Positions 5,456 to 6,946 of a stretch of 6,946 nt of DNA are shown here, one piece after another; positions within the stretch are counted from its first letter, which is position 1, and each line of letters opens with the position of its first letter. The DNA lies in NCBI GenBank assembly GCA_900546895.1, contig UREO01000163.1, positions 1 to 6,946 of the forward strand. Direction: 5' to 3'. Origin of the DNA: an uncultured Oscillospiraceae bacterium (lineage in GTDB: Bacteria > Bacillota > Clostridia > Oscillospirales > Acutalibacteraceae). The notes below the pieces were generated by a model. That model worked only from the letters and a program-made list of their open reading frames with translations, made no database searches and was not told the origin of the DNA. The translations under genes were made by a program, and so were the position numbers.

Positions 5456-6900
5456 TTATTCTTGGGAATCTGTGGTCATTTTAATCTTTGAAAAATCGTG
5501 GATGTTCCGAACGTTTTCAAGGATGCCGCGGTGATCCGCGGACGCCATCAGCTTGCTGCGGTTTTTCAGAAGCTTCTGCATTTCCTCCACGCCCCCGGGT
5601 CCGGCGACACAGCCGCCCTCGCACGCCATACCTTCCACAAAATCCTCTTCCAGACGACCGGCATTCAAAATCATCAAAGTCTTTTTGCACTCGGCCGCGC
5701 CGTTGCATTTTACACAGGTAAACGGCAGATCAAAATTCTGTTCCTCCAGTGCCTGCTTCACCGCGCCGGAAACGCCGCCGCTCTGCGCAAAGCCCTTGCC
5801 CGCGAGGCTTCCGTCCTGCTCGTTTTCCGCTTCCTCAAGGACATTGATCTCCCTTGCACTGAACATGGCCTCAAGCTCTTCAAAGGTCATGACATAGTCG
5901 GCGGTGTCCTGAACCTTCCGGATTTCAATTTTCTTGGCAATGCAGGGCCCGATAAAGACGACCTTGCTGTCGGGATGCTCCGCCTTTATGTACCGGACGG
6001 TCAGCGTCATGGGAGAAGCGGTGTGCGAAATAAGCGGAACCAGCTTCGGGAAATGCTTTTCAATCATTTCCACAAAGGCCGGGCAGCAGGAGGTGGTCAT
6101 TTTCTGTTTGTTTTCCAGCGCTTCCCGGAGCTCCTGCGCCTCGTGACAGGTCGTCGCGTCCGCGCCGAGAGAAACCTCTACGACGCCTGCAAAGCCCAGC
6201 TTTTTGATCGCGGATTTCAGCATGCCGACGTTGGCGGTGCCGAAATGCCCCTCAATCGCCGGCGCGAAAACCGCGTAGACCGGCTTGTCGGATTTGATTT
6301 CTTCAATCACGTTGACAATGCTGGAACGGTCGGTGATTGCCCCGAAGGGGCAGTTTTTCGTGCAGGCACCGCAGTTGATGCAGCGTGAATAGTCGATGGC
6401 GGCCCGTTTGTATTCGTCTTTTGTAATCGCTTTAACAGGACAGGCACGGATACAGGGGCGCATGGTGTCGGAAATTGCATTGTACGGACAGGCCGCCGCG
6501 CAGCGTCCGCATTCCTTACATTTAGCGGGGTCGATATATGCGCCTTTGGGAGTAATGGAGATGGCGCCGAACGGGCAGGCCGCGTGGCATTTTTTCGCAA
6601 GGCAGTGCTGACAGTTGTCCGTGACGTTAAAGCGGTTGATCGGGCAGCCCTCGCAGGCCGCCGTAAGCACCGCAACAATGTTGCTGTCGTCCTGTCCGGG
6701 CAGGTTTTCCCCGCGCGCGGAAATCAGGCGTTCCCGGATAATTTCGCGCTCACGGTAAACACAGCAGCGGAATTCCGGCAACGGCCCCGGAATGATTTCA
6801 TACGGGATGGTGTCAAGGTGTTCCTTCAGCGTGCCTTCGTATGCGTATTTGGCGGCCTTGGTCAGTACTTCGTATTTTAATTGTTTGGCGTCATTATTAT
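5456..6900 (-). CDS. Monomeric [FeFe] hydrogenase, group B type, 5' end missing
   Basis: The enzyme would interconvert protons and H2, exchanging electrons with ferredoxin. 480 residues are visible, numbered from the first full codon at 6898-6896. The upstream part includes YEIIPGPLPEFRCCVY, matching the family start region, so an apparent TTG start at 6781 is not the real one. Ferredoxin-type cysteine motifs lie at about 96-108, 127-138, 149-153 and 173-183. H-cluster motifs follow: TSCCPAF (C271, C272), GPCIAKK (C319) and MACEGGC (C426, C430). Proton-path residues known from Clostridium pasteurianum CpI appear kept: two Glu in HEAQE (E253, E256), C271 and a Ser in ASPM (S295). GPC instead of MPC, and the N-terminal CC motif, point to group B. 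Only a few N-terminal residues seem lost; the frame meets a stop inside adapter sequence. Maturases are not in the window. Confidence 0.92.
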
Positions 6901-6946
6901 CTGTCTCTTATACACATCTGACGCTGCCGACGAATTAGACGGTGTA
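6901..6946. other. Illumina Nextera adapter read-through (non-genomic)
   Basis: CTGTCTCTTATACACATCT (6901-6919) is the Tn5 mosaic end used in Nextera kits. It is followed by GACGCTGCCGACGA (6920-6933), the i5-side adapter, then ATTAGACG (6934-6941), which is the reverse complement of CGTCTAAT (index S510 as I remember it), then GTGTA, the start of the P5-side primer. The order and lengths match a library adapter exactly. True genomic sequence ends at 6900. Confidence 0.97.

Noticed and set aside
5498..6388. Long plus-strand frame of 296 codons opposite the hydrogenase
   Set aside because: It lies wholly antisense to conserved hydrogenase motifs and its product has no recognisable domain.
6779..6781. 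TTG as the hydrogenase start
   Set aside because: Thirty-nine further in-frame codons upstream encode family-like sequence (YEIIPGPLP); the gene simply runs off the genomic end at 6900.
6901..6919. Tn5-like end as a natural transposon
   Set aside because: The 19-base mosaic end is an engineered hybrid and is followed by library adapter and index, so it is a sequencing artefact.

Overview
The window looks like a fragment of a Clostridia chromosome, most likely an anaerobe of the Ruminococcaceae/Oscillospirales type. The grounds are McsA/McsB, a group-B-type monomeric [FeFe] hydrogenase, a TIGR03905-type TSCPD protein and AGGAGG ribosome binding sites; the genus is inference. All genes but one lie on the minus strand. 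The last 46 bases (6901-6946) are not genomic: they match Illumina Nextera read-through (19-base transposon mosaic end, the rest of the i5-side adapter, an 8-base index and the start of the next primer), so this is the end of an assembled contig.

Layout from left to right. (1) 1-597, minus: a TPR-like protein whose 3' end is cut by the window start. (2) 659-1690, minus: mcsB. (3) 1683-2177, minus: mcsA, overlapping mcsB by 8 nt. Genes 3, 2 and 1 probably form one transcript. No ctsR lies directly upstream of mcsA and no clpC directly downstream of mcsB. (4) 2178-2345: a divergent control region with a central dyad and matching AT-rich -10-like elements facing outward. (5) 2346-2486, plus: an overlooked 46-residue peptide, very rich in Cys, Gly and Asn, with one hydrophobic segment. 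(6) 2496-2523: a perfect 11-bp hairpin serving as terminator for both sides. (7) 2530-2790 (TSCPD protein) and 2808-3647 (PHP-family phosphoesterase), minus: a two-gene operon with a clear sigma-A promoter at 3693-3721. (8) 3731-4528 and 4525-5433, minus: ABC-2 permease and its ATPase, coupled by an ATGA overlap. (9) 5456-6900, minus: [FeFe] hydrogenase, missing only its extreme N-terminus.

The McsA/McsB pair would normally act in protein-arginine phosphorylation and Clp-dependent quality control. Here McsB keeps its fold and part of its active site but has lost several residues expected for ATP binding and catalysis, so it may be a pseudokinase or a rewired enzyme. This is the most interesting biological point in the window. 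The hydrogenase, by contrast, keeps all the H-cluster ligands and proton-path residues that can be checked. Its 22-nt gap to the ABC genes suggests cotranscription, although a functional link is unproven. There is no stretch over 300 bases without a gene.
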